Shown: piece by piece, positions 1 through 9,612 of the stretch | Numbering within the stretch: the first letter of the stretch is position 1 | How the letters are laid out: every line of letters starts with the position of its first letter | DNA from: Actinoallomurus sp. | GTDB taxonomy: Bacteria; Actinomycetota; Actinomycetes; Streptosporangiales; Streptosporangiaceae | Assembly (NCBI GenBank): GCA_025964685.1 | Contig: JAOPYG010000444.1 | Coordinates: 1-64,000, forward strand | DNA length: 64,000 bases | Direction of reading: 5' to 3' | Made by a program: the position numbers and the translations under genes | The notes under the pieces: generated by a model | The model's input: the letters and a program-made list of their open reading frames with translations, nothing else | Told to the model about the DNA's origin: nothing | The model's database searches: none

Positions 1-2
1 GC

Positions 3-101
3 CATGCCCTGGACAAGCTCCGGCTGCGCGACCGCGTCCATGCCGTCGTGTACGCCTACGAGAACCAGCTGATCTCCCCCGGAGACGGAGAGCGGCGATG
101 A
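3..101 (+). CDS. LuxR/NarL-family response regulator, C-terminal end only (truncated by window edge)
   Basis: Frame 3 reads HALDKLRLRDRVHAVVYAYENQLISPGDGERR*, typical end of a LuxR-type HTH domain. Confidence 0.75.
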   Translation, partial: HALDKLRLRDRVHAVVYAYENQLISPGDGERR

Positions 102-167
102 CAGGGGCCCGGCGCCGGTGATCCGGACATCGTGATCAGTGGGAACGGCGGGATCTATCGTGATGAC

Positions 168-1376
168 ATGTCGAAGTCGCAGATCCTGGAGGTCGCCGGG
201 CGTGAGGTGACGATCACCAACCCCGACAAGCCGCTCTTCCCGTCCGGCGGGCACACGAAGCTCGACCTGGTGCGCTACTACCTCGGTGTCGCGGAAGGTG
301 CGCTGCGCGGTGTCGCGGGCCGGCCGATGATCCTCAAGCGCTTCGTCAAGGGCATCGACGAGGAGGCCTTCTTCCAGAAGCGCGCGCCCGCCAACCGGCC
401 CGACTGGATCGAGGTGGCGCAGCTGCGCTACGCCTCGGGGCGTTCGGCCGACGAGGTCGTCGTACGGGACGCCGCCCAGCTGGCCTGGGTGGTCAACCTC
501 GGGTGTGTCGACCTCAATCCCCATCCCGTGCTCGCGGAGGACCTCGACCACCCCGACGAGCTGCGGATCGACCTGGACCCGGTGCCCGGCGTCGCGTGGG
601 GGCAGATCGTCGAGGTCGCCCTGGCGGCCAAAGAGGTGCTGGAGGATCACGGGCTGACGGCCTGGCCGAAGACCTCCGGCTCGCGGGGCTTCCACATCTA
701 CACGCGCATCGATCCGCGCTGGGCCTACCGCGAGGTACGACTGGCCGCCGAGACCGTCGCGCGCGAGGTCGAGAACCGCGCCCCCGACCTGGCCACCAGC
801 CGGTGGTGGAAGGAAGAGCGACAGGGCGTCTTCGTGGACTTCAACCAGAACGCGAAGGACCGTACGATCGCCTCGGCCTACTCCGTCCGGCCGACCGAGG
901 ACGCCCGGGTCTCCACCCCGCTCACCTGGGCGGAGGTGCCCGGCTGCCGGCCGGAGGAGCACACGCTGGCCACCGTACGGGAGCGTTTCGCCGCGATCGG
1001 CGACCCGTGGGCGGACATCGACGGCACGACGGGCTCCCTCGAACCCCTGCTGGATCTGGCCGAACGCTTCGGCCCGGCGGAAAAGCCGCCGAAGGGCACG
1101 GGCCGCCGCCAGTCCACGATGCCGCTCATCGAGATCGCGCGGGCCAAGACCAAGGACGAGGCACTGGAGGGCCTGGAGCGCTGGAAGTCGCGGCATCCGG
1201 ACACGGTGCGCCACCTCGAGCCCGCGGACGTCCTGACGGACGGGATGCGCGGCCGCAGTTCGGTCTGGTACCGGATCCGAATCAACCTCCAGCACGTACC
1301 CGACGCCGAACGCCCGCCGCAAGAACCCCTCGAGGTCGAGTACGACCCCTGGGCGGAGACACGCGGCGGCGCATGA
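168..1376 (+). CDS. LigD-type DNA polymerase/primase domain protein (NHEJ polymerase-like, no ligase domain)
   Basis: ITNPDKPLFP, GRPMILKRFVKG, LRIDLDP (DxD), KTSGSRGFHIYTRI motifs; likely start MSKSQILEVAG inside ORF 132..1376. Confidence 0.88.
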   Translation: MSKSQILEVAGREVTITNPDKPLFPSGGHTKLDLVRYYLGVAEGALRGVAGRPMILKRFVKGIDEEAFFQKRAPANRPDWIEVAQLRYASGRSADEVVVRDAAQLAWVVNLGCVDLNPHPVLAEDLDHPDELRIDLDPVPGVAWGQIVEVALAAKEVLEDHGLTAWPKTSGSRGFHIYTRIDPRWAYREVRLAAETVAREVENRAPDLATSRWWKEERQGVFVDFNQNAKDRTIASAYSVRPTEDARVSTPLTWAEVPGCRPEEHTLATVRERFAAIGDPWADIDGTTGSLEPLLDLAERFGPAEKPPKGTGRRQSTMPLIEIARAKTKDEALEGLERWKSRHPDTVRHLEPADVLTDGMRGRSSVWYRIRINLQHVPDAERPPQEPLEVEYDPWAETRGGA

Positions 1377-1401
1377 GAAACGTCCCACGGAAGGGCAGTG
1401 C

Positions 1402-2208
1402 ATGAGCGACACCAAGGAGCGCGTGGTCCCCACACTCATCGGGGAGTGGGCGGCCATCGACGGTCTCCTGAGCCGGCTCTCACCCGAGCAGTGGACACTG
1501 CCGACGTGCCTGCCCGGCTGGCGGATCACCGACGTCGTGGCACACCTCATCGGCACCGAGGCGATGCTCGCCGGCGACGCCACGCCGGACACCGGCGTGG
1601 ACATGAAGGCCCTGCCGCACGTGCACAACGACATCGCCGCGATCAACGAGCAGTGGGTCCAGGCACTGCGCGACGAACCGCCGGTGGCGATGCTCGCCCG
1701 GTTCCGCGAGGTCGCCGCCCGCCGTGGCGCGCAACTGGAACAGATGTCGCAGTCCGACTTCGACGCCCCGAGCTGGACGCCCGCCGGGCAGGCGACCTAC
1801 GCACGCTTCATGCAGATCAGGATCTTCGACTGCTGGATGCACGAACAGGACATCCGCGCCGTCGTCGGAACCCCCGGGAACGAGGACGGCCACGCCGCCG
1901 AGGCCTCGCTGGAGGTGGCCGCCGGCGCCCTGGGCTACCTCGTCGGCAAGCGCGCGGCCGCGCCCGACGGCGTCACCGTGGGAATCGAGCTCACCGGCCC
2001 CCTGCACCGGCGGCTGACCGTCGTGGTGGACGGCCGTGCCCGGCTGGTGGACGACACACCGGAGCCGCCGACCGCCGTCCTTCGCATGTCGTCGTCGCGC
2101 TACCTGCGGCTGGGTGGCGGGCGTGCGGACGGCCGCGAGAACGTGGAACTCGGTGGTGACCAGGTCCTCGCGCGGCGCATTCTGGACAATCTGGACTTCA
2201 CGCTCTGA
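1402..2208 (+). CDS. Maleylpyruvate isomerase/mycothiol-dependent (DinB-like) family protein
   Basis: LPGWRITDVVAHLIGTEAMLAG motif; C-terminal MDMPI-like region. Confidence 0.75.
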   Translation: MSDTKERVVPTLIGEWAAIDGLLSRLSPEQWTLPTCLPGWRITDVVAHLIGTEAMLAGDATPDTGVDMKALPHVHNDIAAINEQWVQALRDEPPVAMLARFREVAARRGAQLEQMSQSDFDAPSWTPAGQATYARFMQIRIFDCWMHEQDIRAVVGTPGNEDGHAAEASLEVAAGALGYLVGKRAAAPDGVTVGIELTGPLHRRLTVVVDGRARLVDDTPEPPTAVLRMSSSRYLRLGGGRADGRENVELGGDQVLARRILDNLDFTL

Positions 2209-2372
2209 GTCAGATGGCGAGTCGGTGGTTTCGAGCGATCTGTGGCGTATGCCGGTGACCGGGTGGGAAGACAACCTACAGCCGCCCCGACCGGCTGCGG
2301 TACCAGGCGACCGAGGGTCCGGTCCCGCGCACGCGATGATCTAGGATCGCGCCGTTTTACCAGGTCAACATC

Positions 2373-3653
2373 GTGATCTGGCCTGCTGTTACCGGTTCTC
2401 GGGGAGGGGCGTTGACGGCCGACCGGCTTTCGCGGCGCGATTTCGGCAGGTTCGTTGGACTGTTGGGCGCCGGCGTCGCGTTACCGGCCGAGGCCAGGGC
2501 GACCGCGCGCGGCTGGCGCGTCACCGGCCGCGGCCTCCCCGGCCTCGGCGACTTCGACTCCACGGTCATGGGCTTCATGGAGGAACGCTCCATCGCCTGC
2601 GGTTCGCTGGCGGTCACCCGGAACGGCAGGCTGCTGCTGGCGCGCGGCTACACCCTGGACGCGGGCGGGCTGCCGCTCACCCAGCCCACCTCCCTGTTCC
2701 GTACCGCGAGCGTGACCAAACCGATCACCGCCGCCGCCGTCCTGCGGCTCATCCAAGATGGCCGCCTGCGCCCCTCCGACAGCGTCGCGGGCATCCTCGG
2801 TCTCGGCACGCCGGCCGATCCGGGGTTCGCCGAGGTCACCGTGCTCCGGCTCCTGCAGCATCTCGGCGGCTGGAACCGTGACGGGTCCGGCGACCCGATG
2901 TTCGATGACCTCGTGATCGCGAAGCATCTCGGTAAGCGGCTGCCGATCGGCCAGGAGGACATCGTCCGGTACGTCACCGCGCAAGCCCTTGACCATGCGC
3001 CGGGCACGGCGTTCGCCTACAGCAACTTCGGCTACCTGCTCCTCGGCCGGATCATCGAGAAGGTCACCGGCCGGCCCTACGCCGCGTACGTCAGCGAGAC
3101 GGTGCTGGCACCGCTGGGGATCAGCCGGATGCGGCTCGGCCGGACACTGCTCCGGGTTCCCGGTGAGGTGCCGTACTACTCGCAGTTCAAGGGCGTGACC
3201 GTCATGGATTCCAGTGGAGCCATGGTGGCCGCGCCGTACGGCTCGTTCAACCACGAGAACAACGCCTTCAACTGCGGATGGCTCGCCTCGTCGGTGGACC
3301 TCGTGCGGCTCGCCCGCGTCTACGACGGTGTCACGCCGGTGCTGTCGAACGTCTCGGCGGCGCGGGCCTTCGCCGTGCCGGAGACCGGCGTCAACGGGCA
3401 CGGCCGTTACTACGGTTGCGGCTGGCACGTCCGCCAGGTTCCCGGTGGCCTCATTACGTACCACAGCGGCAGCCTGCCGGGCACGCACACGCTGCTGGTC
3501 CGGCGGCCGGACGGGCTGGCCTGGGCCGTCATGTTCGACCAGCGCGACGACCCGTCGGGCGAGAGGTACCGCGCCATCGACGCGGCCCTGCACGAGACCG
3601 CTGACGATGTGGACACCTGGCCCTCCGGCGACCTGGGCGGCACCGCTCTCTAG
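2373..3653 (+). CDS. Serine hydrolase / class C beta-lactamase-family protein, Tat-type N-terminus
   Basis: SRRDFGRFVGLLGAGVAL signal; FRTASVTKPITA (SxxK), YSNFGYLLLG (YxN). Confidence 0.85.
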   Translation: MIWPAVTGSRGGALTADRLSRRDFGRFVGLLGAGVALPAEARATARGWRVTGRGLPGLGDFDSTVMGFMEERSIACGSLAVTRNGRLLLARGYTLDAGGLPLTQPTSLFRTASVTKPITAAAVLRLIQDGRLRPSDSVAGILGLGTPADPGFAEVTVLRLLQHLGGWNRDGSGDPMFDDLVIAKHLGKRLPIGQEDIVRYVTAQALDHAPGTAFAYSNFGYLLLGRIIEKVTGRPYAAYVSETVLAPLGISRMRLGRTLLRVPGEVPYYSQFKGVTVMDSSGAMVAAPYGSFNHENNAFNCGWLASSVDLVRLARVYDGVTPVLSNVSAARAFAVPETGVNGHGRYYGCGWHVRQVPGGLITYHSGSLPGTHTLLVRRPDGLAWAVMFDQRDDPSGERYRAIDAALHETADDVDTWPSGDLGGTAL

Positions 3654-3693
3654 GTGTGCGCGTTGTTCAGACCGGGGTCTGGGGGGCTTGGCC

Positions 3694-4197
3694 TCAGGTC
3701 CGCCGGGTCGCCCGGGCACGGGCCGTTGCTTCGGCGACGGCGTCGTCGTTGCCGTCGGACCAGCCGACATGCTGGATGAGCCGCTCGATCCGCCAGCCGT
3801 CCGCGGTGCGCACCATGTGGTTGGTGTAGGAGCCCCGCAGAAGGTACGCGTCGCCACCCTCGGAGTCCTTGAGGAAGTGCTGCGCGTACATGTACGAGTG
3901 GCAGATCGCGCGATCCGGGTCGTCCTCGTCGAACTCGATGACGTGGTTGGGGCTGATGTGCTGCGTCTTCGTGAAGCCGTCGAGCGCGTCACTGACGCCG
4001 GCGACGAAGTCGGCGCGCGCGAAGGTGCCGGCCGGAGTGCCCAGGTCGGAGTAGTCGGTGTACACGGGGTCGGTGAAGCAGCCGGCGAACATCTGCCAGT
4101 CACACCGGTCGACGCCCATGGCGTACCTGATGACCTGCTCGCTGATGAGGACGCGGTCTTCGAGCCGGCGGATACGGGTCTCGAGATCAGTGGTCAT
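3694..4197 (-). CDS. SnoaL-like / NTF2-family protein
   Basis: LEDRVLISEQVIRYAMGVDRCDWQMFAGCFTDPVYTDYSD and hydrophobic C-terminal pattern of SnoaL-like proteins. Confidence 0.8.
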   Translation of the reverse strand: MTTDLETRIRRLEDRVLISEQVIRYAMGVDRCDWQMFAGCFTDPVYTDYSDLGTPAGTFARADFVAGVSDALDGFTKTQHISPNHVIEFDEDDPDRAICHSYMYAQHFLKDSEGGDAYLLRGSYTNHMVRTADGWRIERLIQHVGWSDGNDDAVAEATARARATRRT

Positions 4198-4294
4198 TGA
4201 GGGCCTCCAGCGCTGATTGCGTCACACTCGGACAATACGACGTCGGATTATTTATCGCAATCTCATCTTTCCTCGTATGGTCTGAGATCGGACG

Positions 4295-4300
4295 TATACT
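4295..4300 (+). promoter_or_regulatory. Putative -10 box (TATACT) for a leaderless marR-type transcript
   Basis: TATACT ends 6 nt before ATG at 4307. Confidence 0.45.
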
Positions 4301-4306
4301 GCGGGC

Positions 4307-4801
4307 ATGCCCCGAGAGAGCCATGACGGCGACGTCTCCGGTCCGGTGAGCGCGGACGGTGAGGTCGGTGCCGACCTCACGTGGCTGGCCCATCGAGCGG
4401 CCGCCGCGCTGGCGGACGCCTTCAACGAGGTCTCCCGTGAGGCCGGCCTGACGGATCTGCGCGACTGGCTCGTCCTGGCTCTGGTCAGCGGTGGCCGCGA
4501 GCGCACCCAACTGGAGATCGCGAACGAGCTCGGCATCGACAAGACCACGTTGGTGTCGATCCTGGACCGGCTGCAAAAGGACGGTCTCATCGTCCGCGAG
4601 GTCTCGGCCCGTGACCGCCGGGCGCGGATCCCGAAGGCGACGGCACGGGGTGTCGAGGTGAAGGACCAGGTCGCTGTCGCACGTGAGACGGCGATCAGCC
4701 GCCGGCTCGCGGCCATCCCGCCGGCCGAGCGCGCACGCTTCCACACCATGCTGTGGAGCATCGTCGAAGGGACGGGACCGCGTCCGGCCAGGAGTTCGTG
4801 A
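4307..4801 (+). CDS. MarR-family transcriptional regulator
   Basis: LEIANELGIDKTTLVSILDRLQKDGLIVREVSARDRRARIPKATARG winged HTH. Confidence 0.9.
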   Translation: MPRESHDGDVSGPVSADGEVGADLTWLAHRAAAALADAFNEVSREAGLTDLRDWLVLALVSGGRERTQLEIANELGIDKTTLVSILDRLQKDGLIVREVSARDRRARIPKATARGVEVKDQVAVARETAISRRLAAIPPAERARFHTMLWSIVEGTGPRPARSS

Positions 4802-4822
4802 CGCGCTGGACGTGACCTCATG

Positions 4823-4836
4823 CGAACATATGTTCG
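4823..4836 (+). promoter_or_regulatory. LexA/SOS box overlapping the dinB start codon
   Basis: CGAACATATGTTCG, perfect 14-bp palindrome matching the Gram-positive SOS box core GAAC-N4-GTTC. Confidence 0.85.
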
Positions 4837-6026
4837 TGTCGACTGAGGCCACGATCCTGCATGCCGACCTGGACGCGTTCTACGCCTCCGTCGAGCAGCG
4901 CGACGATCCGCGACTGCGGGCCCGGCCCGTCATCGTCGGCTCGGGAGTGGTGCTCGCGGCCAGTTACGAGGCCAGGGCGCACGGTGTCCGTACCGCCATG
5001 AGCGGCGGCCAGGCCAGGCGGTTGTGCCCACAGGCGATCGTGGTCGAGCCGCGGATGTCGGCCTACACCGAGGCGAGCAGGGCCGTGTTCGCGGTCTTCC
5101 GGCACACCACGCCGCTGGTCGAGGGCCTGTCGATCGACGAGGCGTTCCTCGACGTGGGCGGCCTGGGCAAGAGCTCCGGCTCGCCGGTGGAGATCGCCGC
5201 GCGCCTGCGGCGTGAGGTCGCCGGGGAGATCGGGCTGCCCATCACGGTGGGGTTGGCGCGGACCAAGTTCCTCGCCAAGGTGGCCAGTGGCGTCGCCAAG
5301 CCGGACGGGCTCCTCGTCGTGCCGCCGCACCGCGAGCTCGGCTTCCTCCATCCGCTCCCGGTCCGGCGGCTGTGGGGCGTCGGGCCGGTCACGGCCGACA
5401 AGCTCGCCACGCGGGGCATCAGGACGGTCGGCGAGGTCGCCGCGGTGCCGGAGAGCGCGCTGGTCTCCCTGCTGGGCCGGGCGACCGGGCGGCACCTGTA
5501 CGCGCTCGCGCTCGGCCGCGACCCCCGCCCGGTGCGCACCGGCGTACGCCGCCGCTCGATGGGGGCGCAGCGCGCGCTGGGCCGCCGTGACCGTTCACCG
5601 GAGGACCTCGACGCCATCGTGGTGGGGCTGGTCGACCGGCTCGGCCGCCGGCTGCGTGCGGCCGGGCGGGTGTCCCGTACGGTGACGCTGCGACTCAGGT
5701 TCGACGACTTCACCCGGGCGACCCGCTCGCACACGCTGGCCCAGGCCACCGCCGAGACCCCGGCGATCCTCACCACCGCGCGAGGTCTCCTGGCGGTCGC
5801 CGGCGAGCTGATCTCCATTCGCGGGCTCACGCTGATCGGCGTCGCGCTCGGCGACCTGCACGATGACGGCGCGGTCCAGCTCGCCCTGCCCTTCGGCCAG
5901 GCCGATGCCGGCGCGCTCGACTGCGCCGTCGATGAGGTGCGCGACCGCTTCGGTTCGTCCGCGATCACTCGCGCCGTACTCCTCGGCCGCGACCCCGGAA
6001 TCTCGGTGCCCCTGCTGCCCGACTGA
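4830..6026 (+). CDS. dinB: DNA polymerase IV (Y-family)
   Basis: ILHADLDAFYASVEQRDDPRLRARPVIVG, LSIDEAFLDV, GLARTKFLAKVASGVAKPDG. Confidence 0.93.
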   Translation: MFVSTEATILHADLDAFYASVEQRDDPRLRARPVIVGSGVVLAASYEARAHGVRTAMSGGQARRLCPQAIVVEPRMSAYTEASRAVFAVFRHTTPLVEGLSIDEAFLDVGGLGKSSGSPVEIAARLRREVAGEIGLPITVGLARTKFLAKVASGVAKPDGLLVVPPHRELGFLHPLPVRRLWGVGPVTADKLATRGIRTVGEVAAVPESALVSLLGRATGRHLYALALGRDPRPVRTGVRRRSMGAQRALGRRDRSPEDLDAIVVGLVDRLGRRLRAAGRVSRTVTLRLRFDDFTRATRSHTLAQATAETPAILTTARGLLAVAGELISIRGLTLIGVALGDLHDDGAVQLALPFGQADAGALDCAVDEVRDRFGSSAITRAVLLGRDPGISVPLLPD

Positions 6027-6028
6027 GG

Positions 6029-6760
6029 TCAGGCGGCGTAGGTGCGCAGGACGCCGAGGGCCGCGGCACCGTACGGGCCGGCGGTGCGCAGCCCCGACTC
6101 CGCCGGATCGAGCCGGCGGGCGGCGACGCGGCAGAAGGCGCCCGCCGGTCCGGCGATGGAGGATTCGGCGTCGGCGGGACCGTAACGCCAGACGCTCGTG
6201 CCGTCAGGGGCGGTCAGCTCGCACGACACCGGGTGCGCCGGCTCGCCGGTGACGGCCAGGGCGTACGGCAGCGTGCGGTGGGCGAGCCAGGCGATGTGGC
6301 GCAGCCGGTCGGTGTCGGGGAAGCCGACGCCGAGCGGTCCGGTGATGTCGAGGCCGTGCGCCCAGTGCTCGGCCAGCCGGGTGGTGGCCAGCGTGGCCGG
6401 CTTCATCGGGGTCTCCACCCACGCCAGTGTCCTCCCCGGGTCGGCCGAGCGCAGCGCGGCGACGGCGGCGACGCGGGCCTGCCTCCACCGGCGGAAGACC
6501 TCGGCCGGAGAGGTGCGCTCCTGTCGTACGCGCTGGTCCATGGCCTCATCGACCGAGAGATCGCCGGCCGGCCGCAGCTCCCTGCCGGCACCGGTCACAC
6601 TGGCCAGCACTCCCTCCTCGGACTGGGCGAGATGCAGGACGACGTCGGCCACCGTCCATCCCGCGGCGCCGGACGGCGACGTCCACCGCGTCTCGTCGAG
6701 GCCGCCCAGGATGTCTTCCAGCCGATCCTGCTCGGCGGCCAGATCGTCGAAGATCGTCAC
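6029..6760 (-). CDS. TIGR03084-like / maleylpyruvate isomerase-like (DinB-fold) protein
   Basis: VTIFDDLAAEQDRLEDILGGLDETRWTSPSGAAGWTVADVVLHLAQSE; GTG start at 6760 overlaps the upstream gene stop by 4 nt. Confidence 0.78.
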   Translation of the reverse strand: MTIFDDLAAEQDRLEDILGGLDETRWTSPSGAAGWTVADVVLHLAQSEEGVLASVTGAGRELRPAGDLSVDEAMDQRVRQERTSPAEVFRRWRQARVAAVAALRSADPGRTLAWVETPMKPATLATTRLAEHWAHGLDITGPLGVGFPDTDRLRHIAWLAHRTLPYALAVTGEPAHPVSCELTAPDGTSVWRYGPADAESSIAGPAGAFCRVAARRLDPAESGLRTAGPYGAAALGVLRTYAA

Positions 6761-7743
6761 TTTCGGCCCTCTTCCTCTGCCGAGTCCTTCTCGCGGCGGG
6801 CGCGGGCCCGGCGTTTTCCCTCGTGCATCGCCTGGACCCGCGCGACCGGGATCGTATGGCCCTCCTCGATCAGGCCGGCATCCAGCCGCTGCGGCGCGGG
6901 CATCTCCTCGGCCCACGGGTCGTGCTCGGCGACGAGGGCAGGCACGGTGCGCAGGGTGAAGTCGGCCGGCACGACCTGGTCGAGCCGGTCCCACGACAGG
7001 GGGAAGGAGACCGGCGCGCCCGGCCGGACACGCGGGCTGTAGGCGGCCACCACCGTCGTCGCTCCACCGGAGCGGGTCGAATCGAGGAAGACCTTGCCCT
7101 CGCGGTCGTCCCGGATGAAGGCGGTGGTGGCCAGCCCGGGGTCGAGGCGTTCGGCGCGCGCCGCGATCGCGCGGGTCGCCGCCGCCACGTCCCCGTGCCC
7201 CGGCCCCGCCTCCACCGGCACGAACACGTGCAGGCCCTTGGCCCCGCTGGTCTTGACCACACCCGCCATGCCGGCGTCGGCCAGCACCTGGCGCACCAGC
7301 CGCGCGGCGCCGACCGCCAGGGCGAACGCGTCGCCCTCGGGCGGGTCGATGTCGAGCACGAGGTCAGTGGGATGGTCCCGGTCGTCGGCGCGGATCAGCG
7401 TCGGGTGGTACTCCACCGCGCGCTGGTTGGCGAACCACAGCAGCGTACGGCGGTCATCGCACAGGGCGTAGGAGACCTTGCGCCGTGAGGTCTCCGCCCA
7501 CAGCGGCACCGTCGCGACCCACGACGGGGCGTACCTGGGGACGTTCTTCTGCATGAAGGGGTCCTGGCCGCGCAGCACCCGGACCACCGAGAGCGGCCGG
7601 CCTCGCAGCACCGGGATGATGCGCTCGCGGACCGCGTCCAGATAGTCGACCAGATCCCGCTTGGTGGCGTCCGCGCCATCGAACAGCGGTTGGTCGAGGT
7701 TCGTGAGTGCTACACCGTCCCGCGTCTCGCCCTCGCCGCTCAT
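6757..7743 (-). CDS. Second LigD-type DNA polymerase domain protein
   Basis: LTNLDQPLFDGADATKRDLVDYL, GRPLSVVRVLRGQDPFMQKN, LVLDIDPPEGD (DxD), VKTSGAKGLHVFVPV. Confidence 0.88.
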   Translation of the reverse strand: MSGEGETRDGVALTNLDQPLFDGADATKRDLVDYLDAVRERIIPVLRGRPLSVVRVLRGQDPFMQKNVPRYAPSWVATVPLWAETSRRKVSYALCDDRRTLLWFANQRAVEYHPTLIRADDRDHPTDLVLDIDPPEGDAFALAVGAARLVRQVLADAGMAGVVKTSGAKGLHVFVPVEAGPGHGDVAAATRAIAARAERLDPGLATTAFIRDDREGKVFLDSTRSGGATTVVAAYSPRVRPGAPVSFPLSWDRLDQVVPADFTLRTVPALVAEHDPWAEEMPAPQRLDAGLIEEGHTIPVARVQAMHEGKRRARARREKDSAEEEGRK

Positions 7744-7800
7744 CCGTTCACCTTCCCGGCGCGGAGACGCCGGGTCAACCTCCTGGCTATTGTCTGACGC

Positions 7801-8259
7801 ATGTCAGCCGAGGTCTCCGAACGCGTCACCATCGGCGCCCAGCCCGCCGAGGTGTACGCCGCCGTGTCCGACGTCCGGCGAATGGCGAGCTGGAGTTCCG
7901 AATGCTTCGCCACCTGGGTGTGGTCGAGGCGGGCGGGCAAGCCGGCGTTCGTCGGCTTCAACCGCCGGGGAGCGCTGGTCTGGTTCACCACCTGCCGGGT
8001 CGTGGTCGCCGAGCCGGGCGAGGAGTTCGCCTTCGACGTCACGACCTTCGGGATGCCGGTCTCGCGGTGGAGTTACCGGCTCACGCCGGTGCCGGAGGGC
8101 ACCGAGCTGACGGAGCACTGGGCCGACCGCCGCACCCGGGGCGCCCACGTCCTGGGCCGTATCTTCACCGGCCGGGTCGCCGGCAACCGCACCGAGGCCA
8201 ACCGTGAGGGCATCCGCACCACGCTGGCGCGCCTCAAACGCGAACTGGACCCTGCCTGA
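7801..8259 (+). CDS. SRPBCC-family (START/polyketide cyclase-like) protein
   Basis: SERVTIGAQPAEVYAAVSDVRRMASWSSECFATW. Confidence 0.82.
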   Translation: MSAEVSERVTIGAQPAEVYAAVSDVRRMASWSSECFATWVWSRRAGKPAFVGFNRRGALVWFTTCRVVVAEPGEEFAFDVTTFGMPVSRWSYRLTPVPEGTELTEHWADRRTRGAHVLGRIFTGRVAGNRTEANREGIRTTLARLKRELDPA

Positions 8260-9523
8260 CCGCTGCTCGCGGCTCATCGCCGGGCGGCTGCCGATCGGGG
8301 AGGTCCCGGCGGCAGGCCAGGCGGCGGCCGAGCCGCTGGAAGGGCAGCTCGATGTACCGGTACGTGACGGTGCTGACCACCAGGAGAACGACGACGAAGA
8401 GGACCAGCCGCACCACGTCGTCATGGTCGGGTGGGCCCAGGAGCTGGTCGTGGATCATCAGCAGCACCGGGTGCAGCAGGTAGAGCGAGAAGCTGATCGT
8501 GCCGAGGCCGGTCAGCCATGAGGGGATCCGGCGTTCGCGCAGCACCCAGCCCGCCGCGAAGGTCGCCGCCGCCAGCAGCACCGAGCCCGTCCAGTAGACC
8601 TGGAACCCGTCCGCCTGCGCCGGCGACATCGCCACCTCGGCATGCCACGCGCCGGCCACGATGGCACCGGTCAGCACCAGGGCGGAGGCCAGCGCCGCCG
8701 ACCGCCTGCCGATCTGGCCGTGCTCGGCGCGGTAGAGGGCGGTGCCGGTGAACATCACCGCGAGGATCACCAGGCCCTGCCACGGACCGACCCGCCCGTT
8801 GACGGTGACCAGGACGATCGCCAGCACACCCCCGGTGATCCCGCCCGCGGTGCGTACGGCCGGGCGGTCTGAGGCCGCGCCCGCGATCGCCACCGCCATG
8901 ACCAGCGTGGTCGCCACCACCACCTGCCAGGTGCCCACGCCGCGGGTCAGCGCGGCCATCGGCAGCAGCCCGCCCACGAGCACGGCGGCCACCACCAGGC
9001 CCACCGCGACCGGCGCCGACCGGCGATGCGTCCCGGTGACGAACAACGCGACGACCAGCAGGTAGAAGGCCATCTCGTACGAGAGAGTCCACAGCACGTT
9101 GATCGCGTTCGGCACGCCGAGGACGTCCTGCAGCATCGTCAGATGGGCCAGCACGGCCGTCACCGGGTCGTACGCCGCCAGCCCCGCGCGCAGGTCGCGT
9201 ACCCCCAGGACGAAGGGCACCAGAGTGATCACGCAGGCCACCGTCAGCAGGGGGTGGATCCGCGCGATCCTACTGATCCAAAAACTCCGCACGCGTCCGT
9301 GCCGCTCCAGCGACGCCGGGATGATGTAGCCGCTGACCAGGAAGAACACGAGCACGCCGTACAGGCCGGGATCGAACCAGTCGACCATGCCGGCACGCAG
9401 GCGCGGCGTGAAGTAGTACGTCGCGTGGTGCAGTACGACGACGAGCGCCGCGACGCCCCTCAGCAGGTCCAGCCACGCCAGCCGGCCGGAGACAGGGGCA
9501 TTGCCGGAAGGTGATCCGGACAT
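8234..9523 (-). CDS. Acyltransferase-3 family membrane protein (OafA-like)
   Basis: GRLAWLDLLRGVAALVVVLHHA; multiple TM segments; ISFSLYLLHPVLLMIHD. Confidence 0.88.
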   Translation of the reverse strand: MSGSPSGNAPVSGRLAWLDLLRGVAALVVVLHHATYYFTPRLRAGMVDWFDPGLYGVLVFFLVSGYIIPASLERHGRVRSFWISRIARIHPLLTVACVITLVPFVLGVRDLRAGLAAYDPVTAVLAHLTMLQDVLGVPNAINVLWTLSYEMAFYLLVVALFVTGTHRRSAPVAVGLVVAAVLVGGLLPMAALTRGVGTWQVVVATTLVMAVAIAGAASDRPAVRTAGGITGGVLAIVLVTVNGRVGPWQGLVILAVMFTGTALYRAEHGQIGRRSAALASALVLTGAIVAGAWHAEVAMSPAQADGFQVYWTGSVLLAAATFAAGWVLRERRIPSWLTGLGTISFSLYLLHPVLLMIHDQLLGPPDHDDVVRLVLFVVVLLVVSTVTYRYIELPFQRLGRRLACRRDLPDRQPPGDEPRAAVRQGPVRV

Positions 9524-9612
9524 AGCGGTAGGCACTGGGACAGAGTACGGCCGGTCTTTTCTTGGTCTCTGCAGGTGCGTGGCCGCATCCGGCAAAAAAC
9601 GGGGGGCGCCGT

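Noticed and set aside
2481-4103. 540-aa minus-strand ORF
   Set aside because: Shadow frame opposite the serine hydrolase and SnoaL genes; Arg/Ala/Pro-rich with no recognisable domain
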